DNA of 64,000 nt from assembly GCA_965240325.2 (NCBI GenBank), contig OZ251227.1, positions 1,240,001-1,304,000 on the forward strand, given 5' to 3'. Below the pieces are notes generated by a model, which worked only from the letters and a program-made list of their open reading frames with translations, searched no databases and had not been told where the DNA came from. A program made the translations under genes and the position numbers. Of this stretch, positions 44,771-54,610 are shown piece by piece. This DNA comes from Rebecca billardiae RCC1528 (Eukaryota > Haptophyta). Every line of letters begins with the position of its first letter. The first letter of the stretch is position 1.

Positions 44771-46018
44771 CTAACGACGCCGACGATGATTATGATTGCG
44801 GCAGGTGGGATTCTTCTCCAGCAAAGTCGGCGACGCTTCGCGCAGCAGGCCCGTGCCTGGCCTCACGATGCACAGCTCATCCCCCGGAAAGTCGCCTCGT
44901 GCGGGCGCATACAACAAGTTGGTCCATAGCATCTCGTCGAGGGCGCCCACGCCGTCACGCGTCACGCCCGCTCGGCCCGAGGAGTTAAAGTGCATAACGC
45001 CCACCAGCTCATCGTTTGGACCGACATGGACAGGTGGCTCGAGGTGCGCCCAGGTGTGGTTGTATGCGAAGTCGCATGCGGCGTATCGCAGGTATCGTCC
45101 ACTTGAGGCGTGCACAACGCTGGTCCAGCCGCGCACGCCCAATGAATGGGTATGCTGCTTGTAGGCCAGCACCTTCACCCCATCACCTGGGAGCTTGAGC
45201 AGCTTGCGCGGGCACCGATACTGGAGCACATGGGCGCTGCGCCTCGGCGGGATCGCAAAGCCCATCACCCCAAAGAGGAGCAGGGCTGCAGGCTGCAATG
45301 GCACTGGCGGCCCGAACATCTCCAGCCAGCGCGGATCGATGAACGTAATCCGGACGCCAGAGGTGTCGCGTGCGCCGGCCACATGAGTGGGGTTGTCAAA
45401 ATGCCACTCATGAAGCGCCCACGCGCGCGCGCGAGACGACACGTCGAAGGGCATGCCTACGCCCGGCGGCAGGCACTGCGCGCCATCGCCCCTGTCCCAC
45501 AGGTGCCTCACCTTGAGGTGGCGGAGTGCAGGCTTGGGCCAGATGTAGCCCTGACGTGCGAGCCTGCTTACGGGCGTTCCAGCAGGGTCGGTTGCCTCCA
45601 GCCACTCGCCCGTGCGAAATGTCTCCAGGTGGTAGTGGTGCGCCAGATCGGAGCGGTCGATTAGGGGGTCGAAGCGCACTGCCCAAAGCGACTTCGCACG
45701 CTGCAGCTCGCCAGCAGAAAGGGGCGGGCGGAGTGAGGAGGAGTTGAGCAGAGCGTCGAGCATATTGAATACGTACAACACGTATGTTGTGCGCTGCGTG
45801 GGCACCTCGAAATCCGGAAGGCGAAGGTCGATCGTGAAGGTTCGGTACAAATGAGCAGCCGAGGCGTACGTGGCGCACGATTGTTCGTGCCGAATGGCAA
45901 TGGTATCAGCAGGTGGGCTATCGGCTCGAATGCTCGGAAAAGCCATTTCCCCGACTGCGCCGTCGCGCGAGAACGATGTTAGACCCCAAAAGCAGAGCCA
46001 GGGCCACGCCACCGCCAT
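44771..46018 (-). CDS. Copper type II (DBH/PHM-like) monooxygenase
   Basis: Start ATG at 46018 (acgATGG), 415 aa, single exon, TAG stop at 44771-44773. A short hydrophobic leader (MAVAWPWLCFWGLTSF) suggests entry to the secretory pathway. All six copper ligands of the dopamine-beta-hydroxylase/PHM fold can be placed: His127 and His128 (AHHYHLETF) and His206 (HEWHFDNP, followed by SGVRITF) for CuH; His289 and His291 (KQHTHSLG) and Met363 (GVGALDEMLW) for CuM. IPPRRSAHVLQYRCP matches the family's IPPRE block. The protein is little more than the catalytic core: no DOMON domain is present. The substrate is unknown; the family hydroxylates catechol- or peptide-type substrates using ascorbate. An hAT-type element lies 92 bp upstream of the start. 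Confidence 0.85.
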   Translation of the reverse strand: MAVAWPWLCFWGLTSFSRDGAVGEMAFPSIRADSPPADTIAIRHEQSCATYASAAHLYRTFTIDLRLPDFEVPTQRTTYVLYVFNMLDALLNSSSLRPPLSAGELQRAKSLWAVRFDPLIDRSDLAHHYHLETFRTGEWLEATDPAGTPVSRLARQGYIWPKPALRHLKVRHLWDRGDGAQCLPPGVGMPFDVSSRARAWALHEWHFDNPTHVAGARDTSGVRITFIDPRWLEMFGPPVPLQPAALLLFGVMGFAIPPRRSAHVLQYRCPRKLLKLPGDGVKVLAYKQHTHSLGVRGWTSVVHASSGRYLRYAACDFAYNHTWAHLEPPVHVGPNDELVGVMHFNSSGRAGVTRDGVGALDEMLWTNLLYAPARGDFPGDELCIVRPGTGLLREASPTLLEKNPTCRNHNHRRRR

Positions 46019-46101
46019 CGTACCGGGTATTACCAGTATGGCGTGAGGACTGCTGCCGACTTGATGAGCAGGCGTGCGTCAATCTCATGATTTCTCATCA
46101 T

Positions 46102-46731
46102 ATGGTGACCAGGGCATGATAGGTAGTCGGGGCTAAGTAGTGCTACTTTGGTTTACTTAACTAGGTAGCGCCGACTACTTAGCTACCTCGGTCGGCTCCC
46201 GGGCAAAGTAGTCGCGACTACTTAGCTACCTAGCTTTCCGAGACCAGCTGAGTAGTCGCGCTACTTCACTACGTAGTACTACGTAGTCGACTAGGTAGCT
46301 GAGCCGTGAGCGAGCACGGGCCACTGCCCACCGATTCGCGCGAATCGCGAGTCGCGACGAGACTCCCGTCATTCACCCGAGCCCGGCCGAGATCATCAGT
46401 TCATCAGAGCCCCGACTGGCCCGCCGCCGAGGCACGGACCTTGTCCTTACTCCGCTCATTGCGCGCGCGCCGACTGCAGTCGACGCCGCGCCGCCGCTGC
46501 ACCGAGTGCACGGCCGTCGCGCCGGCCCGCGGCAGCCAGCTAGGCACGGCGACTACGTAGGTCGGTACGTAGTGGCTACGTAGTCCAACTACTTAGCTAC
46601 CTCGGTCGGCACCCCGGGCAAAGTAGTCAGCACTACGTAGCTACCTAGTCCTGGAACCGAGTGGAGTAGTGATGGCTACTTACGCAACTACTTAGTAAGT
46701 AAAGGTTTACCTACCATGCCCTGATGGTGAC
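46102..46731. mobile_element. Non-autonomous hAT-type element with 8-bp target duplication
   Basis: The element is 46110-46723 (614 bp). Terminal inverted repeats are CAGGGCATGATAGGTA (left) and TACCTACCATGCCCTG (right). It is flanked by the perfect 8-bp duplication ATGGTGAC (46102-46109 and 46724-46731). An 8-bp duplication with CAGGG ends is typical of the hAT superfamily. Both subterminal regions carry many copies of an ACTACTTAGCTACCT motif and of CTCGGTCGGC; the core (about 46300-46550) is GC-rich and non-coding. No transposase is present. Confidence 0.88.
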
Positions 46732-48405
46732 CGGCATCATTCTGCTCAAAATCGCCGCGGACCGCGACCGAAAGCAACATGCTGCCGCATTGCGAAGTTG
46801 CGAGGCCGATTCTAGGCTCGTGCAAGGAGACCGCGTACGGCACAGTCCGAAGGGCACGACGGTGGTCAAAGCACGTGCGTCGGCCTCCTGGCCCGCCCCC
46901 CGATGGGCTCGTTGCGTCCCTCCTCACGCTCGAGCCGTGGGCCAGCGTGCAACGTGCGGTTCGGCTGGCGAGCTGCAGACGCGGGGGATGCGCGGCATGG
47001 CATGTGCGCCAATGGCTGCCCAGGTGGTCAGAGCGAGCGTGGGTGGACGTGCACACGTGCACCCGGCCGTTGGACCGCGCGCCGAGGCTGCTTCGGAGGT
47101 GTGCACCTGCTCGCGGATGTCGGCGGCACTCCGTGGGCAGCCCGTGGGGCCGCCGCACGACGATTCGGGTCACTGGTCGGTGCGCAGTGCCTGGCGCCAC
47201 GCGGTCGGTGGCGGCGCCCGCCGCGCACTGCGCAGCCGTCGCGCGGTAGCCCGCGTTGCCAGCGGGCTGAGCCGAGTGGCGCAGAAACGGTAGTAACTTC
47301 CGTGCCGGCGGCCGTGAGTCACTGTCGTGACCGGGCGGCGGGCGGCTGCGCCTGTGCTTGAGCCTGTGGCTGTGTCGGCTTGACCGAGTCGCTGACGTAG
47401 TACTGACCGGGGCCGTCGGCCGGCTACTCAAAGACTGCCAGTGCCGGCGGCGTCACCGGCGGCGGCGCCGGCGGCTGCGGGTCCCGGGCTCAGCCCGTCA
47501 GGGCGGCAGGCGGGGCGAGGGGCCCGGCCGCCCGCCGACGGCGCTCAGATACGTGGGGGATAAAGAGTGACGTATGACAGACTACTGTCAACCTACAGAC
47601 CGCCGCGGAGGCCAGGCTTCTCATTCTGTAAACGCCCGAAACGGGCCTACTAGCCCGTATACCGCGTACTTAACTATAACGATGAAGTGAGTGATGCTGA
47701 GCCTCTGACGGCCTGACGATTGTCGATTCCGGCCGCGTATCGGTATCGCCGGCTCGGCGGCTGTCCGCAACTCTAGTGTGAGTAGCATTGACTAGTCACT
47801 CTACTGACTCCGATGCGGAACTTATTGTGCTGACCGTATCGCCAACGTAGTAAGTCGTTACTCAATAGTAGTATATGACATATATATATATATATATATA
47901 TACGAGTCAATATTAGTTACTCGTAACTGCCGTCACTGTCGTACAGCGGCTGAGCGGTGAGCGGCGGGTGAGCCCGTTATTAACAGCGTAGGCCCGCGTA
48001 GGCCCGTAGGGCGCCGTAGCTAGTAGCCCCGAGAGAGTAGTCCCGGATCATAACCGGGCACCGGCGTGCAGTCCGCAGCATGCGCCGCAGTCACTTACCT
48101 AATACCTGCGGTCCGACGTAACTAGTAGGGCTAACTCGTCGGTAGTTATCACAATAATAGTAGCGTCACAGCAATAATAATTATTTAGACGCCGTGTCAA
48201 TTCATCACATCACTTGTGACTTGGCGGCACGGCGGATGTCGGGATGAGCCACACCGGGACCGAGTTTTCCGTATATCACAGCATGAGCAGTGCCTGTGCT
48301 ACTGGCCTACTGACACTGCGACGGCGGGCTCGGCGAGTCGGCGGGCGGGCCCCACGAAGTGACTAACAGTGCTTGGCTACTGGCGCTACTGCCCAACGGT
48401 GGGAC
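46732..48405. other. Intergenic, no gene supported
   Basis: 46732-47340 is GC-rich with open frames on both strands; the plus frame at 46779 (VASLLTLEPWASVQRAVRLA, CTRPLDRAPRLLRRC) reads somewhat like protein but has no recognised family. 47400-48360 is AT-richer, with a (TA)n run at 47880-47902. Confidence 0.4.
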
Positions 48406-49444
48406 CTACTTCTTCTTGCCCTTTCCCTTTCCGCCGCCCTTCTTCTTCTCGCCTTTCGGCACGACCGGCGGCGGCTCGGGGTCGAATGGCGGTGGCCTCT
48501 TCACGTCGAGGAAGACCATGTCGTCGTGTACGACCTGGTGCTCGTCCATGCTCATGTCATCGTCCATGAGCATGCCGGCGTAGAAGAGGCGCAGGTCGGC
48601 CAGCTCGACTCGCAGCTCGACGAGGAAGTCAGCAGGCGCAGTCACGTTACCGACAGAGCCATCGCGCAGATTTCGCATGCGCATGCCGCCATTCTTGTCC
48701 TTCTTCTTGCCGCCGCCGCCGCCTGCCTCCTTTGCGAGCTGCGTGCCGCGGGGAGCGATTCGTGGCGCGCGTATGCGAAGGCGTCGCGGGGATCGGGCGT
48801 GGGGGGCAGGGCGGGCAGTGAGCAGGGATCAGTCGCGCTCGGTGGCACAGCGTGTGACGAGGTCGCGCAGGCACGCGCACCTGATCGCCACGCTTGTAGA
48901 TGAGCGTGTCCGCCTCCTTATTCCAGTTTTGGATGGCCAGGTAGGTGATCGGGGTGTGCAGATGTGAGTGAATGGCTCGTCTCAACTCGCCGGCAGTCAG
49001 CGATGGCTCGATGCCATCTATGGTGAAGGGCACCACTTTGTTGCTCGCGATGCGCAGACTGCGAAGCGGCGTTTGTTCACGGATGGCTGCGAGCTCCGCG
49101 TGCGATCTCTCCACAGAGGCCAGGGTGAGCTGCGAGTCCGTGATCACTTTGTAATCGAACAGCGTTTTGGTCTCATCCTCCAGCTCCTTGCCCCAGAAGT
49201 AGAGCGCGAGCTTGAAGCGGCGCGACATGAAGAGCCGCGAGTAGAGGAGCTCTTTCAGGTCGTGGACGGTGTTTGACGGCGCGAGGTCGTCCCCGGAGAG
49301 CGTGATGTCGGCAAGCTTGTCGTGCTTGCCCATGGCGTTCACGCGCGTGATGTGCACCTTTTCAGGTGGCACTGGGTTCGCGGCGAGCAGCCCATCTGAG
49401 AGTTGAGTGAACACCACACCCAGCTTCACCCCACCCTCCGCCAT
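48406..49444 (-). CDS. Ubiquitin-like-fold protein, two exons
   Basis: Start ATG at 49444 (gcgATGG). Exons 49444-48881 and 48738-48406 (GT-AG intron, phase 0) give 298 aa. Residues about 30-110 form a ubiquitin-like fold (VHITRVNAMGKHDKLADITL, then ELLYSRLFMSRRFKLALYFW, GKELEDETKTLFDY, DSQLTLASV). A second, weaker ubiquitin-like region follows (PFTIDGIEPSLTAGELRRAI), and the second exon ends with a third beta-grasp-like half (LRLFYAGMLMDDDMSMDEHQ, VVHDDMVFLDV). The C-terminus is a basic KGEKKKGGGKGKGKKK tail with no diglycine end, so it is probably not a conjugated modifier. The role is unknown. A damaged copy of its 5' end lies at 52637-52742. Confidence 0.75.
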
Positions 49445-49856
49445 CGCTCCGGAAACAGCCTCCTTGTGTTTTTGGAAAAACAGTTTTTGCCCATACAAGG
49501 AATCAAGAACTCCAGATCTCTGCTCATATCTCCAGAGAGTGGCATCTTGGTCATCAAGATCACCTGGAGATATTATATGCATGTATGGTTGTTCGTTAAT
49601 GCAAATTACCAACTACTACTAGATAGTGTATCTCGCGTGATGATCTCAACGATCTAATGCTACTCGATACTTCTCTCTCAGATTCTCATTTCATACACCC
49701 CCATATACGTGAATAGTAGTACTGGTATGATAATGAAGTGTGCATCAAGGTCGATCTGCACCCCTAACTTCGGCCCCGTCCACACCGGCCAGTCAGCTCC
49801 TTGTCGCCCTGGCGATCTGGACGCACGGCGCCCTTCCTCCTCAAGGCATCTTGGAG
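49445..49856. promoter_or_regulatory. Intergenic between divergent ubiquitin-like and Myb genes
   Basis: 412 bp between the two divergent ATGs must carry both promoters. AT-rich around 49600-49740. No specific motif can be named. Confidence 0.35.
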
Positions 49857-52125
49857 ATGGAGGTCGGCGCTGAGAACCTCGACGGTGAGGCCGACGGCGA
49901 GCTCGATCGTGAGAGGGCTGACGCCGCCACTAAGGGCCAGTCGGCGCGACGTACGTGGACGCAGGCGGAGGACGACAAACTGACGGAGGTGCGCGCGGCG
50001 CATTGCGTGTGCTCTCTCGGCGACTCGTCCGGGCGGCAGGCCGTGCGCACACGCCGTCCAAGATGCACCTGCGCGCTCGGTGCGCGACGGGGGTGTCGCT
50101 GACCCGCCCCTTCCCCCGCCTGTGGCGTGTTCGATCCCCGCGCAGATCGTCGAACGGCTAGGCGCCAAGCAGTGGGCTCTGATTGCCGAGCACATGGGTG
50201 AGAGGCGGCGCGCCTGCGTAGCAAGCTCCGCAAGGCGGGGACCCTCTCGCCTCGGCCGGTTACGGACGCTCATTCGCGCTGCGCGCCTGCCCGTGCCTCT
50301 CCCCGTCCACTGCGCGCAGGGAGTCGCAAAGACTGGCAGTGCCGCGAGCGCTGGCTCAACCACCTCGGCCCCTCCGTAAACAAAAGCGAGTGGTCGGCGG
50401 AGGAGGACCAGGAGCTCCTGCGGGCCGTCGAGGAATTCGGCCAGGTGCGCGCCCGCCGCCACGTCCGCCACGTGCCCCGTCCGGTCGACTGAGCCATCCT
50501 GCGGGCAAAGGGCACCAGCCAGCCAGGGGTCGTGCGCCCTCCACCGTCGAGCGCGCGCGACGCGACGTTCACACGCGCATCGCGCTGCACGCATATGCGC
50601 GTGCGCGCGCGCCGCCCGCGCATGCCCTCAGCGATGGTCGCGCATCCGGTATGAGCTGCCCGGGCGCACGGGGCACGCGATCAAGAACCGCTACCACTCG
50701 CTCAAGCGGCGCATGGTCAACCTGCTCGGCTCGCATCGCCGACAGACGCTAGCGCCGGCCACGCTGATGCTCAGCGGTGGCGACGTGGAGCCAATCGTGC
50801 CCGGCATCCTGCCGCCGCATGCCGGCGCCACCAGTGAAGCCTCCGCGCGCTTGCTATACGATCTCGGCGCGGTGGGCACGGCAGGTTCATGCGCGCCTGG
50901 TGCGGGCGCAGAAGTGCAGCGGCTGGGCGGCGCGGGCGCAGCGTGCTCCGCTGCCGTCGTCCCGAGCAGTGCTGCCAACCGCGCGGCACCGGGCTCGTCC
51001 GAGCTCACGGCCCTGCTGAGGCAGCAGCAGCAGCTGGCTGGGCTCATGTCCAACGCGCTCTCGCCGCAGGTGCCCGGGCTGCCAGCGCAAATGCAGCTCT
51101 TCGCCGCGCCGGGGCAGCAGCGATTTGGCTACGGCCTCGCGTGCGGCGCGCAGCAGCCCGCCGGAGCAGCGCCCCAGCTGATCGCCCAGCCGCTGCCGCT
51201 GCTGCACGCACACGAGGCGCCACAGCAGGCAGCGGCGCACCAGCAGCTCAACGCGTTGCCCTCGCGCAGCGTGCGCATGCAGCCGCAGCGGCCGATCAAC
51301 ATGAACGTACTCGACACCGAGGCTGGCGGCGAAGAGGCGCGCGCCGCGCCGTTCACGTCACGGGCCATGTGCGCGGCTGCAGCGCAGGCCGGGGCGCTCA
51401 CCATGCCCGCCTCAGTCACGTACGCAGACGCGCAGCCATACGCCCACCCGCCGCCCAGCAGCCGCGGCGCGCTCAGCTCCGGCAGCGGTGCACATGGCAG
51501 CCTCGACAACCTCGCGGCCGCGGCCGTGCAGCACGCGGCACACACCGCGCTGGCGGCCGCTGGCATGGGTGGCGCAGGCGGCGCCGCCGAGGAGGAAGAC
51601 CTGTGCGTGCAGCAGCCGCTGCGCTCGCTCTCGACGCGCACGCAGCTCAACCTGCTCGGCTACCCGCTGCCAGGGCTCCCGATGCGCGACGATGGCCAGG
51701 ACGGCGGCGAGGGTGCTCGCGTGGGCGGGCCTGGCAGTGGCGGTGGTGGGAGCGGGCACCACGCCAGCGGCCTGACCGGGCTCCGCCCATCGCACACAGC
51801 GTTGCACCTGTTGCAGCAGGCGCACGTGCAGGGCTACGCGGCGGGCCCAGACTGCGAGCTTGCGCAGCCACCAAGGCCACGCACGGTCAGCTCAGGCCAG
51901 CGGGCGCCGACAAGCGCGGGCGCGGGAGAGCCGCCGCAGCCGACGCATGGGCCATCGCTCGCGCCGCTCCCTCCCCGCGACGACACCCCATTCGCCGATG
52001 GGCGGAAGCAGCGGATCCTAGATCTCTCCTCGCAGCTGCTGGCCATCGCGACGATGGGCGAGGAGCGCGAGCGCGAGGAGCTTCTCGACAGCGTGCTTAG
52101 CCAGCTGCGCGCAGCGGTGCAGTAA
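49857..52125 (+). CDS. Two-repeat Myb DNA-binding protein, four exons
   Basis: Start ATG at 49857 (ggagATGG). Exons 49857-49988, 50146-50197, 50320-50444 and 50632-52125 (TAA) join in frame with GT-AG introns; 600 aa. Repeat one: RTWTQAEDDKLTE, IVERLGAKQWALIAEHM, then KDWQCRERWLNHLGP. Repeat two: SEWSAEEDQELLRAVEEFGQ, RWSRIRYELPGRTGHAIKN, RYHSLKRR. The spaced tryptophans and the recognition-helix QCRERWLNHL and HAIKNRYHSL sequences are those of R2R3-type Myb proteins. The remaining roughly 450 residues are Ala/Gln/Gly/Pro-rich and probably a disordered activation region; the last 35 (ILDLSSQLLAIATMGEERER) look helical. Nuclear transcription factor by family; targets unknown. Confidence 0.9.
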
Positions 52126-52636
52126 CAGCCAGTCGCGCCACTGCCCGCCACGAGCCTCGCTGCCTGGGCGGTATGCCGAGCTAGGAATGCCGCCATGGGT
52201 GGCGCCAGCCGCGCCACCTCACTTCGGCACGATCCCAGGCACATCGCGGGCCGGATCGTGACCCATGAAGCGGCGGGATTTCGGCACTTTCAGCACGGCT
52301 CATGTACCGATACCGCGATATCTGCTTACAAAGCGGGGCCAGGTTATGAACGGCGGCAGAAGCCCTGGCGGCGGCCGCGGCGCGGCCCGGGCCCGGCCTG
52401 TGAAACGGGCAACGGCCGGCCAGTAGAGCTCTACTGCGCGTAGCTAGCTGGAGTAGCTCACTTGCAGGCCGTGGATGGTGTTGGACGGGGACTGATGCCA
52501 TCCCCGAAGAGTCGCGTAACTCATTGTCAGGCGGTGCGTTGGCGAGTCACCGGTACCCGCCGGCCCGCGGCGCCCCGGCCGCAGTCCGTGCCACCGCGCC
52601 GCGGCGGCGCCGGCCTGCCTGGGCCTTCAGCCTGGC
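52126..52636. other. Intergenic, nothing recognised
   Basis: 3' flank of the Myb gene; GC-rich in the second half. No feature supported. Confidence 0.5.
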
Positions 52637-52742
52637 AAGCTTGTCGAGCTTGCCCGTGCGCCATGGCCTCGTTCGTGCGCGTGATGTGCACCTGTGAGAG
52701 TTGGTGAACCCAGCTCATCAGACTCACCCCACCCTCCGCCAT
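52637..52742 (-). pseudogene. Duplicated 5' fragment of the ubiquitin-like gene
   Basis: On the minus strand it reads MAEGGVSLMSWVHQLSQVHI, then TRTNEAMAHGQARQA. The gene at 49444 begins MAEGGVKLGVVFTQLSD and continues VHITRVNAMGKHDKLAD. The copy lacks about 40 bp between CTCTCA and AGGTGCACAT and loses similarity after AAGCTTGCC. Its ATG shares a CCATGG palindrome with an ATG on the other strand at 52741, directly upstream of the SOD gene. It could also be the remains of a paralogue's first exon. Confidence 0.7.
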
Positions 52743-52839
52743 GGGCATTCAGCCTCCAGCGCGCTGGCCGCCATCGTGTTTGGTGGTCCGAGCGCCCGCG
52801 GCCAGTGGGGCGTCCGCCGCAAGATCGCGTCCGCTCGCG

Positions 52840-53571
52840 ATGACATCGCGAACGTGGGTGCTGCTCGTCTCGGCAGCATGTGCGGCGCGCGCGCAGCACC
52901 TGCCGCTGCCGCCCCTTCCCTACGAGTACGACGCACTCGAGCCGCACATGGACGAGGCGACAATGCGGGTGCACCACCTATCGCACGCTCAGACGTATAC
53001 GGACAAGCTGAATGCGGCGCTCGGCAAGCTGCGTGCAGACGCTGAGACCAAGTGGCTCGCCAAGCTGGGCATCGACGAGCTTCTTGGCCACCTGGACCAG
53101 ATTCCCGAGGGGCTGCGCTCGGCCATCCGCAACGCGGGCGGCGGATACGTCAACCATGACCTCTTCTTCGCGTCGCTCAGCCCAAACAGCGGCGAGGACC
53201 ACGAGCCCACGGGCGGCCCGTTGCATGAGGCGCTCGTGCGCGACTTTGGCTCGGTGTCTGAGTTCAAGAAGCAGTTCACACTCGCCGCCCTCGAGCTGTT
53301 CGGCTCGGGCTGGACGTGGCTCGTGCTGGACCCAGCCTCGGGCAAGCTTGAGATCGACTCCACGGCGAACCAGGACACGCCACTGATGGCACGCGAACGG
53401 CCCCTCCTCGGGATTGATCTCTGGGAGCACGCGTATTACTTGAAACACCAATCCCGCCGCAAGGATTACATTGCGGACTTCTGGCGCGTCGTCGACTGGG
53501 CGTCGCTCACGACGCGGTACGAGGCGGAAGTCGCGGCGCAGGCGTCGGCGTCGGCAAAGGCTGAGCTCTGA
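52840..53571 (+). CDS. SOD2: Mn-type superoxide dismutase with signal peptide
   Basis: The start ATG at 52840 gives a clear signal peptide (MTSRTWVLLVSAACAARA); in-frame ATG 52741 would add 33 residues and overlaps the duplicated ubiquitin-like fragment. 243 aa. Family landmarks: PYEYDALEPHMDEATMRVHH, with metal ligands His45, His106 (YVNHDLFF), Asp193 and His197 (GIDLWEHAYY); second-sphere Tyr53 and Gln178 (STANQDTPL), the Gln position typical of Mn rather than Fe enzymes. It converts superoxide to hydrogen peroxide and oxygen. The leader suggests secretion or a complex-plastid/ER route rather than a standard mitochondrial presequence; location is inferred. The C-terminus ends in an Ala-rich extension. 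Confidence 0.92.
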   Translation: MTSRTWVLLVSAACAARAQHLPLPPLPYEYDALEPHMDEATMRVHHLSHAQTYTDKLNAALGKLRADAETKWLAKLGIDELLGHLDQIPEGLRSAIRNAGGGYVNHDLFFASLSPNSGEDHEPTGGPLHEALVRDFGSVSEFKKQFTLAALELFGSGWTWLVLDPASGKLEIDSTANQDTPLMARERPLLGIDLWEHAYYLKHQSRRKDYIADFWRVVDWASLTTRYEAEVAAQASASAKAEL

Positions 53572-54610
53572 CAAGTGACGAGTCGCGGGCTTCGCGGACT
53601 CGAAGCCACCCAGGCGACAGACACGGCGCAGCCGCCCGTTGCTCGACGCTGCTGTTCAGCCCGACGACGCAGCGACTCTACTGCTGGCATGACTACTGCC
53701 GCTGCGCAGCGGGCCGAGCATCGCGCATGACGCGCATCCTCCGCGGACCGACTCGGCCGACGCCGCGCCTCACGCCGTGCGCGGCCTCAGCGCCCTCCGC
53801 CGCTGATAGTACTCGCTCCCCCTTAAGAGGGGTACTCGCTCCGCTCCGCTCCGAGGCAAACAGAGGGCGACCGCCCTCGGCGGCTGTCGCCGCTGGCGGA
53901 GAATTGCTCACCCTTACTACCCTTGACTGTATTGTCAGTTCGACTGCGCGTCGTCGTACACAGCCTGCAGAACCAGGATCCTATGCATAAGTAGCGTTCG
54001 TTGGAACTTGACGCCGGTTTGGCGCCCGCGCGGCGAGCGCGACGACGGGCGTACACCGGGCCCGCGGCGGCGCGAAGCGCGCGGGCGCGGCCGAGAACGG
54101 CACGGTCCGGACGCCTCTCGCCAGCCGCGGACGCGCACCGCGCCTCCTCCTCGCACACTGCTAACTTGATCCGGGTTAAACGGTGGTTTTGCTGCCGACC
54201 AGCTCAAGTTCCACGGCTGGTCAAGGTTCGGCTTGCGACCTCGCCGCTGGTGCTTGCAAGAAGGTACACGAGTTGGTCGAGCTCCCACGCACCCGCTCTG
54301 CGCTCGTCGACGCCCTCTGAAGGTGACTCGGGGTGCATGCGGGGCAGTGGAATGCAGTGGTTCGGCGTTGCCTCTCAGTCGTCCAGCGCGCAGGCCATGT
54401 AGCGCGGGTGTGGTGCGCGCATGGCCCGGTGATTCGGTCGCGGCATGTCTGTCTGGGCTGCCCAAGGCCTGCCGCACCGCGAAGCGAGCGCTCAGGAGCG
54501 TGTGCCGACCGTGCCAGCGCCGAGATGGGGCACTTCGCTGATACCGGTAGCAATACTGTAAGGGCCCTTGCCGGTAGGTCGCAGACTCGCAGGACACATT
54601 CTTCGCCATC
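53572..54610. other. Intergenic, no gene supported
   Basis: GC-rich frames near 53727-54160 show no family. The remaining sequence is unremarkable up to the next gene. Confidence 0.5.

Noticed and set aside
50120-50145. GTTCGATCCCC, a tRNA B-box-like sequence
   Set aside because: It sits in a Myb intron with no A box or acceptor-stem pairing at the right distance.
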